Below, in pieces: positions 28,937-37,827 of a stretch of DNA of 64,000 bases. Under the pieces are notes generated by a model. That model ran no database searches. It had not been told where the DNA came from and saw nothing but the letters and a program-made list of their open reading frames with translations. The DNA comes from Gordonia sediminis (GTDB taxonomy: Bacteria; Actinomycetota; Actinomycetes; Mycobacteriales; Mycobacteriaceae), in the NCBI GenBank assembly GCA_004193205.1, contig RZUM01000013.1:24595-88594 (forward strand), in the 5' to 3' direction. The position numbers were made by a program, and so were the translations under genes. The stretch's first letter is position 1; every line of letters starts with the position of its first letter.

Positions 28937-29466
28937 GCACAGGCACGATGCCCGCGTCGATCATGTTCATCTGCACCGGCAACATCTGCCGGTCACCCAT
29001 CGGGGAGCGGGTCCTGCGCGGGTTGGCGGAGAAGTCCGGGGTGACCGTGGCGTCGACGAGTGCCGGTGTCGGGGCGATGAACGGGTATGCGATGCATCCG
29101 CTGTCCGTCGAAGTCCTCGTCGAACATGGCTACGACGCGGCCGGGTTCGAGTCGCGCTACCTGCGGCTCCCGATGCTCAAGGACGCCGACCTCGTGCTCT
29201 GCATGACCCGTGACCATCGGGCGGCGGCCCAGCAGATGCTGCCGGTGCGGTGGAAGCGGATGTTCACACTCACCGAATTTGCTGAACTCGCCAGCGGCGG
29301 ATCGCTCGACGAGATCATCGCGTCGCGGTCGCGCATCGACACCAATTCGCCGCATCTGGACATCGTCGATCCGATGGGCCGGCCGAAAGAGGAGTTCGAT
29401 CGGGTGTTCGCCGAGATCGAGCCGAAGGTGGCGTCGATCGTTGACTGGCTGGCAGGAGTTAGCTGA
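28933..29466 (+). CDS. Low-molecular-weight protein-tyrosine phosphatase
   Basis: The 177-residue protein begins with the P-loop FICTGNICRSP, giving the C-X5-R-S signature (Cys14, Arg20). Its general-acid Asp lies in the late DIVDPMGRP segment. This is the Wzb/CapC partner that dephosphorylates BY-kinases, here presumably the kinase at 12442. The ATG at 28933 forms an ATGA overlap with the NRPS stop; longer in-frame starts fall inside the NRPS thioesterase. A fragment of a second copy lies at 53758-53948. Confidence 0.9.
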   Translation: MSTGTMPASIMFICTGNICRSPIGERVLRGLAEKSGVTVASTSAGVGAMNGYAMHPLSVEVLVEHGYDAAGFESRYLRLPMLKDADLVLCMTRDHRAAAQQMLPVRWKRMFTLTEFAELASGGSLDEIIASRSRIDTNSPHLDIVDPMGRPKEEFDRVFAEIEPKVASIVDWLAGVS

Positions 29467-31220
29467 TGCGGGGGGTTCTCCGGAATCGGACCGTCCAGAT
29501 CGTCGTCGGGCTTGTTGTGCTCGTGGCGGCCGTGCTGGGCTGGCTGGCGTACTCGGCGTTCAAGGTGAAATCGGACCTCGAATCGGCTCGCGCCGAGGCG
29601 AGTCGCGCCCGGACGCTGGCCCTCGACGGCGACGAAGCCGGCGCGATGGAGGCGGCGCAGGCTGCCGCTGACTCGGCCGGCAGCGCTTCGGACTGGTCCC
29701 ACGGGATCGTGTGGTCCACCGCTGCCGCCATCCCCTGGCTGGGCACACCGTTGGATTCGGTGCAACAGATGAGCGACGCGGTCGCCGACCTCGCCACCGA
29801 TGTCCTGGTGCCGTCGGCGCAGTTGGCGTCGGTGCTCAATCCGTCGTCTTTGCGTTCGGGCAACACGATCAACACCGCGCCGTTGCGTGATGCGCAGGCG
29901 GAATTGGCGTCGGTGGCGGAGAAGTCGTCGGCGATCGCCGACGACGTGGCCCAGATCGATCCGAGCTGGGTCGGGGCGGTGGCCGACGCCCAGGCACAGT
30001 TGCAGGACCAGGTCGACGAGGCGTCGGCGACGTTGACCGGGACGAGCGTTGCCGCGCAGCTCGTGCCGTCGATGCTTGGCGGCGACGGGCCGCGCAACTA
30101 CTTCCTGGCCTTCCAGACACCGTCCGAATCCCGGGGCGCCGGCGGGCTCGTCGGTGGCTTCGGTGTGTTGAATGCGCGCAACGGGCGTCTCACCGCGCCC
30201 ACGCTGGGGGCGAACTCGGAGTTCGAGAATCCTGTGCGTCCACAGGTGGACCTCGGGCCCGACTACGACGCGATCTACTCGCCGTATCACCCGTACACGG
30301 ACTTCCGGAACGGCAACCTCAGTGCCGATTTCACGGATGCGGCGCGCATCTGGATCGCGAACTGGAAGCGCCAGACCGGGCAGCAGCTCGACGGGGCGGT
30401 CGCGCTGGACCCGATCGCGCTCAGCTACGTGTTGAAGGTGACCGGGCCGGTGACGCTGCCCAATGGGGACGTGATCACCGCCGACAACGTCGTACCCATC
30501 ACGCTGTCGACCTCGTACGTGCGGTTCCGTGGCGACAACGACGCCCGCAAGGCGTACCTGCAGTCGATCGCCACGGCCGTCGTCGACCAACTCGGGACGT
30601 CCAAAGGTGATGCCGGCGATGTCCTCGAGGCACTCGGCCACGGCGTACAGGAACGGCGGATCATGATCTACAGCACCCACCCCGAAGAAGAACGCGTCCT
30701 GCAGACGACCAACCTCGGCCATCAGATCTCCGACACCGCGTCGCCGTACCTGCAGGTGGCGATCGGCAACGCCGGCGGCAACAAGCTCGACTATTACCTG
30801 CGGCGTGAGATCGAGTACAAGGCCGGCGCCTGCAGCGGGGATACGCGGGAGAGCACGGTGACCGTGAAGCTCACCAACACTCTCGACGACCTCACGCTGC
30901 CCGACTATGTGATCGCACCGAATGGAACCCGGCTGAACATGGCGAAGGGCACCAACCTGTCCAACGTCGAGATGCTCACCACCAAAGGCGCGGTGGTCAA
31001 GGAGATCACCGTCGACGGGCAGAGTCCGATGTATGTCGAGCAGACACTTCACGGGCGGCCGTATGTGGCGACGATGGTGCGGATTGCTCCAGGGCAGACG
31101 GTTACGGTGAAGCTCGTTATGGATGAACCTGTTGTCGGGGGAGTGGCGGACGTGCCGGTGCAGCCGTTGGTTGATGATCCGACGGTGACGGTGGATGTGC
31201 CGGTGTGTGCGGTGGGGTGA
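29466..31220 (+). CDS. DUF4012 domain-containing membrane-anchored protein
   Basis: The 584-residue protein has an N-terminal membrane anchor (about residues 10-30, VQIVVGLVVLVAAVLGWLAY), an Ala-rich helical stretch, and the DUF4012 core with NYFLAFQTPSESRGAGGLVG and GNLSADFTDAARIWIANWKR. The rest is a beta-rich extracellular part ending without a second membrane segment. DUF4012 proteins are common in actinobacterial glycan loci; their biochemical role is not established. The start ATG overlaps the phosphatase stop by one base. It is the last gene of the locus. Outside location is inferred from the anchor. Confidence 0.85.
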   Translation: MRGVLRNRTVQIVVGLVVLVAAVLGWLAYSAFKVKSDLESARAEASRARTLALDGDEAGAMEAAQAAADSAGSASDWSHGIVWSTAAAIPWLGTPLDSVQQMSDAVADLATDVLVPSAQLASVLNPSSLRSGNTINTAPLRDAQAELASVAEKSSAIADDVAQIDPSWVGAVADAQAQLQDQVDEASATLTGTSVAAQLVPSMLGGDGPRNYFLAFQTPSESRGAGGLVGGFGVLNARNGRLTAPTLGANSEFENPVRPQVDLGPDYDAIYSPYHPYTDFRNGNLSADFTDAARIWIANWKRQTGQQLDGAVALDPIALSYVLKVTGPVTLPNGDVITADNVVPITLSTSYVRFRGDNDARKAYLQSIATAVVDQLGTSKGDAGDVLEALGHGVQERRIMIYSTHPEEERVLQTTNLGHQISDTASPYLQVAIGNAGGNKLDYYLRREIEYKAGACSGDTRESTVTVKLTNTLDDLTLPDYVIAPNGTRLNMAKGTNLSNVEMLTTKGAVVKEITVDGQSPMYVEQTLHGRPYVATMVRIAPGQTVTVKLVMDEPVVGGVADVPVQPLVDDPTVTVDVPVCAVG

Positions 31221-31223
31221 ATG

Positions 31224-31319
31224 TCACAGCCTGCCACGACCTAGCTTTGCTTTGAGATCGTTGGCGCTTCGAAGCCACTGGATGGTCCGCCGTGTTTCCG
31301 GATCATCGACCAGACTCAT
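31224..31319 (-). other. Possible 31-codon minus-strand fragment
   Basis: A short minus-strand frame reads MSLVDDPETRRTIQWLRSAN and ends KAKLGRGRL. It looks more protein-like than its surroundings and extends about ten codons upstream before a stop. No ribosome site is evident. It may be the tail of a lost gene between the polysaccharide locus and the island. Confidence 0.2.
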
Positions 31320-31407
31320 TGCAGGGTTGCGTTCGGATCTCCACAATAGTCACGTTGGCTTTGCACTACTGGTCCGTTCTCAAAGGTGCATTTGCTAGTC
31401 TCGATCG

Positions 31408-33420
31408 GTGTCTGACAGCCAGCGCGACGATCTCGAGTCATCGGGGACTCCTCAACGGTCGGATTGGCGTCTGAGGCTTAGGATTATCGCGGCCGTTGCC
31501 CTCTTTAGTCTGTTTGTCTATCTGATTGCCCCTGGCCGCCTGATCGACAAATCGTCTTGGTGGTTCACAGTTGTCGTACTGGTAATATTCTGTTCGGCGT
31601 CAGTGTACTTTCTGAAGTCCTACAGAGAACCGCGCTTGGATAGCCTTTCTATTCTGAGAAGATACTGGGCCTGGGTCGCATTGGGATCTGGGACGGTGGC
31701 AACCCTCTATCCGGCCTTAAACACAATTAGTTCTAGCCTAGACAAAGTCGTTATGAGCATTGCGATCGGACTGGGGGTGGTGTCTGTCTGTGCCTATCTC
31801 CTTTTCGCTTGGCGACTAGCCGTTTCTGTCGAGCAACTTGAAACGCGGGATGCGCCAGGGAGTTCGACGGATGAATACCTGAAATTGGCAAACGGGATCA
31901 AGGTCTCACCGCGGCAAACGGAGGTATTTCGCTCGCTTCTTTCGACTGGGGCGGCGCGTTCTGGAAGTATTATCGAACGTATAAGTGAGCGTGTCGAGTC
32001 GACACGTACGTCCTTGAGGGTAACTACCTCGATGACATTGCGTTTTCCGGCAAACGGAAACGGCGAAGCGATGGTTATCCCAATTGGATTCCATCTCCGA
32101 GGAGTCCTTATCGATGAGATGGAACTAACGATCGATGGTGCCAGAGCTTCGTCGCTTGCCTGGTCCGAATCTGTGACCTATGTAATCGCCGTGTTGCGTG
32201 ATCTTTTTCGCCAGGCTGGACCCGGTTTGGTCGATTCGTACAGCGGAGATATCGAACGTCGAGTGATTGAAATCGTTAAGTCTTCCGTTCCGGTGGAGCA
32301 TGACGTCGTTTCGTCGCTCGTATCTGATATCAAAAAGATCGCCCCGAAGACCAAATCGGCTATCTTGGCCGTGAATTCTGCGGCCATCATTGTCAAGGCC
32401 CTTGCGACCCAGTATCCGATCTGCGTCGTCATAAATAGTAACAAGAAATCGCCAACTTTCGGTGGCTCGGTTGATCTTGGGGGTGCCCATCGTATGCCAT
32501 TATCCGTCGCTCGATCTAGCGCTCCTGTTGCCCAGCGTGACGTTCGAGTTGACACAATTTCCGGCTGCCGACGTGTACGGGCGTCGTATTCGTACACTGA
32601 GCCCAGTAAGGTCGACAAGTATGTATCTGGACCCAAAGTTCTGCGTTTGGGCGTGAGCTTTGTAACAGCTCTATTTGGGCTGCGCCCCCCAATTATTCGG
32701 CGAGATATGTCCAATTCCCGCCGAGTGGACAGCTATCATCTCCTAATCGTTGGCGAACCAGGAAGCTTCGTTAAACGGCAACGGATCAACTACATAGGTG
32801 ACTCACCCGACAACCTGGGGAACATGCCGTTCACTGTGACCCGCCGGCGAGGGCAAGATGTTGCCCACGTCTACAAGTCGGCCAAGTACGAATCTCACCT
32901 TGTTCCCCACTTCGAGGTCACGTTCGGCGAACGTCCACCGGGTTCAGTGGCGGTCGCCGCACTGTCGTCAGTAGGAGCACTGCTGTCGGTCGCGGCGGCG
33001 GCGGTGATTAGCATGGGTCTCGCGTCAGCTGGTGGCACCGTTCCGGTCAGCGCTCTCCTGGCCCTACCGGCATTGATTGGAACGTGGTCCGGTCTCAGTC
33101 AGACCCAGTCGTTACCGACCTCGTCCGTTGGAAGTCGTGTGTCGACCATCGTGACCATCGTGATGTCCTTGGCAGCGTTGATGCTGTTCACGTTGACTCA
33201 CCACTGGGACCACGGTGATGCGAAGGGTCTCTTCGAACGCGCTGGCCTGAGCCCTTGGGCGCTGATCTTGTCGATCACTGTGATCAATTCTATATGTGCC
33301 GTTGCGGGGTGGGCGCTACAATCGGCGATCTACCATCAGTTCTCGAGGTCAGTGGAGGCGCGACCTTCCAGGGTCACGATCGCCGGACCAGGGTCAGCCT
33401 CGAAGGAGGATGAGCCGTGA
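31408..33420 (+). CDS. Unknown polytopic membrane protein with large soluble core
   Basis: The 670-residue protein is not recognised. Hydrophobic segments occur near residues 25-43, 50-68, 90-108 and 115-138. A soluble region runs from ~150 to 510, and four further segments lie at ~513-535, 543-560, 573-595 and 615-640. The soluble core includes SPRQTEVFRSLLSTGAARSG and beta-rich stretches. A TAGTCT hexamer (31396-31401) ends six bases before the GTG, so the mRNA may be leaderless. The stop overlaps the following gene by 4 bp, which makes a two-gene unit. Base composition is lower in GC than the NRPS, consistent with acquisition. Function unknown. Confidence 0.7.
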   Translation: MSDSQRDDLESSGTPQRSDWRLRLRIIAAVALFSLFVYLIAPGRLIDKSSWWFTVVVLVIFCSASVYFLKSYREPRLDSLSILRRYWAWVALGSGTVATLYPALNTISSSLDKVVMSIAIGLGVVSVCAYLLFAWRLAVSVEQLETRDAPGSSTDEYLKLANGIKVSPRQTEVFRSLLSTGAARSGSIIERISERVESTRTSLRVTTSMTLRFPANGNGEAMVIPIGFHLRGVLIDEMELTIDGARASSLAWSESVTYVIAVLRDLFRQAGPGLVDSYSGDIERRVIEIVKSSVPVEHDVVSSLVSDIKKIAPKTKSAILAVNSAAIIVKALATQYPICVVINSNKKSPTFGGSVDLGGAHRMPLSVARSSAPVAQRDVRVDTISGCRRVRASYSYTEPSKVDKYVSGPKVLRLGVSFVTALFGLRPPIIRRDMSNSRRVDSYHLLIVGEPGSFVKRQRINYIGDSPDNLGNMPFTVTRRRGQDVAHVYKSAKYESHLVPHFEVTFGERPPGSVAVAALSSVGALLSVAAAAVISMGLASAGGTVPVSALLALPALIGTWSGLSQTQSLPTSSVGSRVSTIVTIVMSLAALMLFTLTHHWDHGDAKGLFERAGLSPWALILSITVINSICAVAGWALQSAIYHQFSRSVEARPSRVTIAGPGSASKEDEP

Positions 33421-33881
33421 ACCAGCGCGAACCGGAGGACGGTCGTCGGCGTGAGCTCGATGAACAAGCAGAGCAGCGACAAGCGGACTTGTACCTACGG
33501 TCAGGGGAGTACTTCTACGCCTCTGCCGACCTTATGCCACCAGCAGTGGTTGGAGCCTACGCTACGAGGGAACGACGTTTCTATGATCCGGGAGAAGAAG
33601 CGGTAGAGCGGTACCTCTTTCCGTCGGCAGATACTGAGGTGAGGTCGGATCGGCAAGGTGACGTGACCCTAAACGATGCTGCTGACTTTCTTGATCTTGG
33701 TGACGTAAGCCTTCTCGAACCGCTCGACAACAACTCGAGGGAGGTTTTTGCTCATCTGTTGGCGGGTGGTGACAAGTTCTCGGCGATGAAGAACTTCAAT
33801 CTGTCGCACGATCGCTATGTTGAGATCGCCACCGACATCCTGCGTGCGATTCTTATGGGTCACGAACAGGTACCGGTGTAG
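33417..33881 (+). CDS. Unknown acidic protein paired with the membrane protein upstream
   Basis: The 154-residue soluble protein has a charged N-terminus (EPEDGRRRELDEQAEQRQAD) and no membrane segment. A C-terminal helical part, NREVFAHLLAGGDKFSAMKN followed by LSHDRYVEIATDILRAILMG, resembles a sigma-like or DNA-binding helix pair only superficially. The ATG at 33417 lies in an ATGA-type overlap with the previous gene and follows AAGGAGGATG, a strong ribosome site. It is probably a partner or regulator of the membrane protein. It is the last intact gene before the IS debris. Confidence 0.65.
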   Translation: MNQREPEDGRRRELDEQAEQRQADLYLRSGEYFYASADLMPPAVVGAYATRERRFYDPGEEAVERYLFPSADTEVRSDRQGDVTLNDAADFLDLGDVSLLEPLDNNSREVFAHLLAGGDKFSAMKNFNLSHDRYVEIATDILRAILMGHEQVPV

Positions 33882-33949
33882 CTGAAGACTGGTTTCCACT
33901 CCTTCAGCCTCTTTTTGGGTGACACTCACCCTGGTCGTGCCTGTCGGAT

Positions 33950-34024
33950 TTGGTCCGTCGTGGCCGCCCGGCAGAACCTTGCGCAGTTCTTTCCGATGAG
34001 GCTCGTAGGAAGCACTGGCCGCAG
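33950..34024 (+). pseudogene. IS630-family transposase N-terminal fragment
   Basis: The frame beginning at 33950 reads VRRGRPAEPCAVLSDEARR, close to the N-terminus of IS630-type transposases, which begin with an RGRP...LS(D)(D)ER segment. It loses similarity after about 25 codons. Nothing else of the element is visible. Confidence 0.45.
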
Positions 34025-34032
34025 AATTCGGC

Positions 34033-34070
34033 ATCGACGGCATCGACGCACATCGACGGCATCGACGCAC
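34033..34070 (+). repeat. Perfect 19-bp tandem repeat
   Basis: The unit atcgacggcatcgacgcac occurs twice without a mismatch (34033-34051 and 34052-34070). It follows the IS630 fragment in non-coding debris. No function is apparent. Confidence 0.75.
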
Positions 34071-34224
34071 CCAGCGCGCTGACCCGCATGGAGAACGGTC
34101 GAAGGACCCCGATGACCTGCATGGTGGCCTAGAGCCGGGTCGGGGCCAATTCGGGCTAATTGTCGGCTCTGGCGAGGGGCGTGTGCGCAGCACTTGGTGA
34201 CTTGGGTCAGACGTTTGAATGACT

Positions 34225-34274
34225 GGCAGTGTTCAGGTAGTGCACCAGTCGTGCGCGTCGCGGGGGTCCCTGCG
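34225..34274 (+). repeat. Left 50-bp target duplication of the IS remnant
   Basis: The 50 bases starting ggcagtgttcaggtagtgca recur at 34973-35022 with one mismatch (ccagtc versus ccactc). The two copies abut the ends of the IS1634/IS1549-like remnant exactly. A long direct repeat of this kind is expected for IS1549-type elements. Confidence 0.75.
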
Positions 34275-34972
34275 GCCTGACTTGGCTCAAATTTCCGGAT
34301 TCGGCCGACCGGGTGTGCTCTGAGCTAGGGTGATGGGTTGCGGTTTGGACACTAATCGGGGCCTCGTAGGCTGGCCGGTGTGGCATTTGTGCGCACCGTG
34401 AAGACCAAATCGGGGGCGACGGCGGTGCAGATCGTGCACTCCAACCGGCGCGGATCGCGCTCGATCGAGCAACATCGGCTCGGCCCGCAACGCCCAGGAA
34501 CTGGCCGCGTTGAAGGCGGCCGCGGCCGAACGGCTCGCGGCCGGCCAGCAGCAACTCGACCTCGGCATTCTGGCTGGCCAAGGCCCGCACGTTGGCCGGG
34601 TGGAAAGCCTATGCCACCAATATCGGTTCTCCCACAGCGGAATTCGTGATCGGCACCTACCGCAACCTGTGGAAGATCGAGCAGAGCTTCCGGATGTCCA
34701 AACACGACTTGGCTGCCCGTCCGATCTACCATCGGCTGCGCGACTCGATCGAGGCGCACCTGAGCATCGTGTTCGCCGCCCTGGCGATCACCCGGGTCAT
34801 CGAGACCCGGACCGGTTGGTCGATCAGAAAGTTCGTCACCACCACCCGCCGCTACCGGGCCATCACCATCACCGCCGGCGAGCACACCATCAACGCCGCC
34901 GATCCGATCCCCGCCGATTTACAGGCCGCGATCACCGCGATCCGGGGTGGACACTAATTTGAGCCAAGTCGG
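34275..34972 (+). mobile_element. Internally deleted IS1634/IS1549-family element
   Basis: The ends carry a perfect 15-bp inverted repeat, gacttggctcaaatt (34279-34293) and aatttgagccaagtc (34956-34970). Near the left end a GTG frame reads FVRTVKTKSGATAVQIVHSN, the N-terminus of IS1634-group transposases. Near the right end FVIGTYRNLWKIEQSFRMSK begins the C-terminal part, with EAHLSIVFAALAITRVIE after it. These belong to the same transposase, but the middle (several hundred codons, including catalytic residues) is missing and the frame is broken. The element cannot move by itself. Confidence 0.75.
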
Positions 34973-35022
34973 GGCAGTGTTCAGGTAGTGCACCACTCGT
35001 GCGCGTCGCGGGGGTCCCTGCG
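34973..35022 (+). repeat. Right 50-bp target duplication of the IS remnant
   Basis: This is the partner of 34225-34274 (49 of 50 bases identical). It marks the original insertion site. The sequence beyond it leads into the truncated membrane-protein pseudogene. Confidence 0.75.
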
Positions 35023-35079
35023 AGCGTGAATTCCATAGTCCTCGGCTGAAGAAGCAGTCGTCGCCGGCGCGCGGAGATT

Positions 35080-36072
35080 GATCATGGATGGCAGGCATTC
35101 TTCGTGTTGTTGATCGTCAGCCTGCTCTATCTCGGCTCGTGTGGCTGACCTACAGCTGGATGATCGAGGCGCCGAGGCGCTATCTGCTCTACTCACAGAT
35201 CGACCGGCTCGACCTCATCATCCGTGTGGCGATGAAGGTCAGAGCTACGCGCAACGAAGCGATCGTAAACACGCTTCAAGAGAAGCTTGCCGGCCTGTCG
35301 GCGACGCTGAACGATCGTGGGCACAATTTTGTGCGGCGGCCATTCAGGACCGTCCAACTCAACAAGTTGATGGCACCCCAGCAAACCCTCAACGGCCTTA
35401 CCCGACTCACCTGGTACCTCGTTCCGGACGACGGCCCGACCTTTCGCCGAGACGATCTTCTTGCGGCTCGGCGAGTCGGACAAAGCGGCTGAGGAGGCGC
35501 TTCGCGCAAAGTTCGACGATGCGGCCACGCACCCGATCGCGCAGCGCAACATCATCGGCCGGGCCGACGAACTCTGCCACCTCCGTGAGGACGATGCACT
35601 GCGTGCCGAGTTTGACCGCGAGCGCGCGTCACTCTGGTTGGCCCTGGTCGGACTCTGGGGTGTGATCGCGATCGGCTCCATGCTTGACCACGTCTGGACG
35701 ATGCTGCTCGGCGCCATCGGCGGATTCCTGGCACCGCTCATCGACTCGTGCATGTCTGCCGCCAAGCAATCAACGTGGGGTGTACGCGTACTGAGTCCGG
35801 TCGGCGGTGCGCTGACCGCCGTGGGCGGACTCTTGGTCGTCAGGTTCCTCGCTAGTAAAGACGTGAAGGTGCTCGGTGAGGTCTTTCAAGGCGTCTGGGT
35901 CACTCCGCCGACGCCGGTCGCACTCGCGTTGGCTCTTCTGTTCGGGTTCTCAGGCAAGATGTTCCCCGATATGGCCATCACGGCCAGTTCGCAGATCGCG
36001 GGTGCCAGCCACGCGTTGGATGTCAGTGGGAGGGCCGGCAGCGAACTCGCGCTGCGCTCCGCTCACGCGTGA
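35080..36072 (+). pseudogene. Frameshifted membrane-protein gene
   Basis: Three successive pieces in alternating frames read as one protein. About 35083-35150 gives WQAFFVLLIVSLLYLGS, a membrane segment. About 35140-35450 gives WMIEAPRRYLLYSQIDRLDL and a helical part. About 35430-36072 gives FLRLGESDKAAEEALRAKF, then four hydrophobic segments (e.g. LWLALVGLWGVIAIGSML, PTPVALALALLFGFSG). Two compensating frameshifts separate them. The 5' end is probably lost to the IS insertion next door. The last piece alone (35461-36072) lacks a ribosome site. The family is not recognised. Confidence 0.55.
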
Positions 36073-36292
36073 CGCCGCATTCGGGGTGGCCCGAGATGGA
36101 GCTACCGGTGGCCGTCGACGTGGGCATCACCTGAGCGCAGCGTTGCCGGGATTGTCGAGTCGAGGAGCGGGTGATTCGCCTCGGGGCGGGGCGCAGTTCC
36201 CAATTGTCCGAATGCGGCTGCGTTTCGTCCGACTTTGGCCGCCGGGCACTGCATTCACACAGTTCTCACAGCAACCGGGGCAGTCTGGAGGC

Positions 36293-36454
36293 ATGTCGAT
36301 CTGGATCATCGTGGCAGTTGTGGCGGCCGTGTGGGCCGTGGTCTCGGTGCTGGTCGGGCTGTTCGTCGGCAAGATGGCCGCGATGAGGGATGCCCGGGAG
36401 GCGCCGCGACCTCGCGCGCTAGTTGCCTCGGTATTTGGCACGGACGATCACTAG
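36293..36454 (+). CDS. Small single-TM protein, family member 1
   Basis: The 53-residue protein reads MSIWIIVAVVAAVWAVVSVL then GLFVGKMAAMRD, followed by REAPRP and a short polar tail. It has one membrane helix (residues ~3-28), a basic turn, and the conserved REAPRP. Close relatives lie at 54069 and 54321. GGAGGC lies just upstream of the ATG. Pairwise similarity between copies in different places of this window supports it being translated. The function is unknown. Confidence 0.6.
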   Translation: MSIWIIVAVVAAVWAVVSVLVGLFVGKMAAMRDAREAPRPRALVASVFGTDDH

Positions 36455-36471
36455 CCGGGGCGGTGACGTCA

Positions 36472-37123
36472 GGGAGCGGTACCGGCCGCCGAGGCCGACA
36501 TTACAGTCGGATCCTCGGTGCCCACCGACGACGACGGTGCGCTGCCGATGTTGCAGATCCGGGATATCGCGAGATGAATCATCGGGCGCGTGACATCGCC
36601 GACGTTGCCCAGCACCAACTGCTGGATCAGCCCGTCGATCGGTGCCACCACGATCGTGGCCGCGTCCTCGGGCCGTTCGGGATGGAACGCTGCGCCGACG
36701 GCGACGGAGCTGGATCACTGACCTCGCTGTTCGGCGATCATCTCAGCGAGTTCGGGGAAAAACTGGGCCTCGGCGAGCAGAACGTGCCGGGCGGTGACCC
36801 CCTTGCCGCCCCGTGTCCGGGAGATCTCGACGAAGTCGACGCCGCATTCGACGACCTCGGCCGGGGTGTGGTCCCCGGGAGTCGGCAGCGGGGCGAATGC
36901 CTCCAGGGCGATCGCGTGCAGCTGCTCGTAGACGGTCGCCAGTGCCAGGTCGAGCAGCTTGCCCCGGGTGGGTGCGTAGTAGTTGACCGAGCACGGTGGG
37001 AGGCCGGCAGTCACGTCGACGGTGCGGTGAGTCAGGGCGTAAGCCCTGGGTGGCGATGACCTCGATCGCCGCCTCGCCCAGTTTGCCTCGACGTTCGCCC
37101 TGGCTTCGACTTCCTGACGTCAA
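36472..37123 (-). pseudogene. TetR-family regulator pseudogene
   Basis: On the minus strand a TTG at 37123 with AGAGGAGAG upstream begins a frame with GERRGKLGEAAIEVIATQGL, the first helix of a TetR HTH. A frameshift near 37030 moves to the frame with VNYYAPTRGKLLDLALATVY, the end of the HTH. A stop at 36715 and another shift lead to a C-terminal part, APIDGLIQQLVLGNVGDVTR. Domain order and length (~215 codons) fit a TetR regulator, but at least two frameshifts make it non-functional. Confidence 0.65.
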
Positions 37124-37197
37124 AGCACTCTCCTCTCGACTGCTCGTACCGGATCCCGGGGGGCAAGGCCCCACCTCGCCCAGCACTTCGGACGCCC

Positions 37198-37400
37198 ACA
37201 CACCCCGACCGATCACGCGTGGATGGAGAGCCGTTCGGCCACGTCAAAGGCGAATGGCCGCACCTGGAGACCATCACGGACCCCGCCGTGCTCGACACCG
37301 AACTCGCGGTGGTGCGCGAGCAGTACAACACCGTGCGCTTGCATGCGGCGATCGGCTACGTCACCCCCGACGACGAACACGAAGGCCGCGGCGAAGGCTG
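37198..37400 (+). pseudogene. IS3/IS481-type integrase C-terminal fragment
   Basis: The translation reads TPTDHAWMES, then after a frameshift FGHVKGEWPHLETITDPAVL and ending REQYNTVRLHAAIGYVTPDD. This is the rve-core end that includes the region of the third catalytic acidic residue (Glu in 'MES.FG..K.E') and the 'YN..R.H..IGY.TP' tail. No start or other domains are present. It abuts the TetR pseudogene. Confidence 0.65.
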
Positions 37401-37827
37401 CCGGCAACGTCGTCGCCGCGACGGGATGGCCCTGGCCCGCCAGACGTCTCAACTACCGTCGAGGGCAACAACGAGAACAACCATGAACGTACGCAGTGCC
37501 TGGCTTGCCTTTGATCCGGCCCGATGCCCAATTAACTCAGACTCACCTCAGCGGGTTGCCGGGCGAGATGCACACGAGACGCAACTGGTACAGGTGGGCC
37601 TGGGCCGTCGCGACGGAGACCATGCCGAGTATCGAGGCGACGGCCGACGAGGTGACTGACCGGCCACATTGGGCCCAGAACTCCGATCTACTTTTTTGTC
37701 ATTCGAAGGAGTTATCAGGCATAGATTCCGCGTCGAAAACGAGAATTCGATGATCAAGCCAAGCCCGGTTGAGTCAGACTTAGGTTCGAGTCATCACCGG
37801 AGGTTTAGCTCATGAAAGGAGCAGATT
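37401..37827. other. Gap before the hydrolase-CHAT operon
   Basis: No gene is seen. The first part is trailing IS debris. The last 100 bases become AT-richer (cttttttgtcattcgaagga) and probably contain the promoter of the operon that starts at 37828; no clear -35/-10 pair could be fixed. Confidence 0.4.

Noticed and set aside
29157-31052. 631-codon minus-strand frame
   Set aside because: It is antisense to the phosphatase and DUF4012 genes, both of which have clear family signatures and coupled starts.
34033-34070. Tandem 19-bp repeat as an iteron or origin
   Set aside because: Only two copies, in IS debris, with no replication gene nearby.
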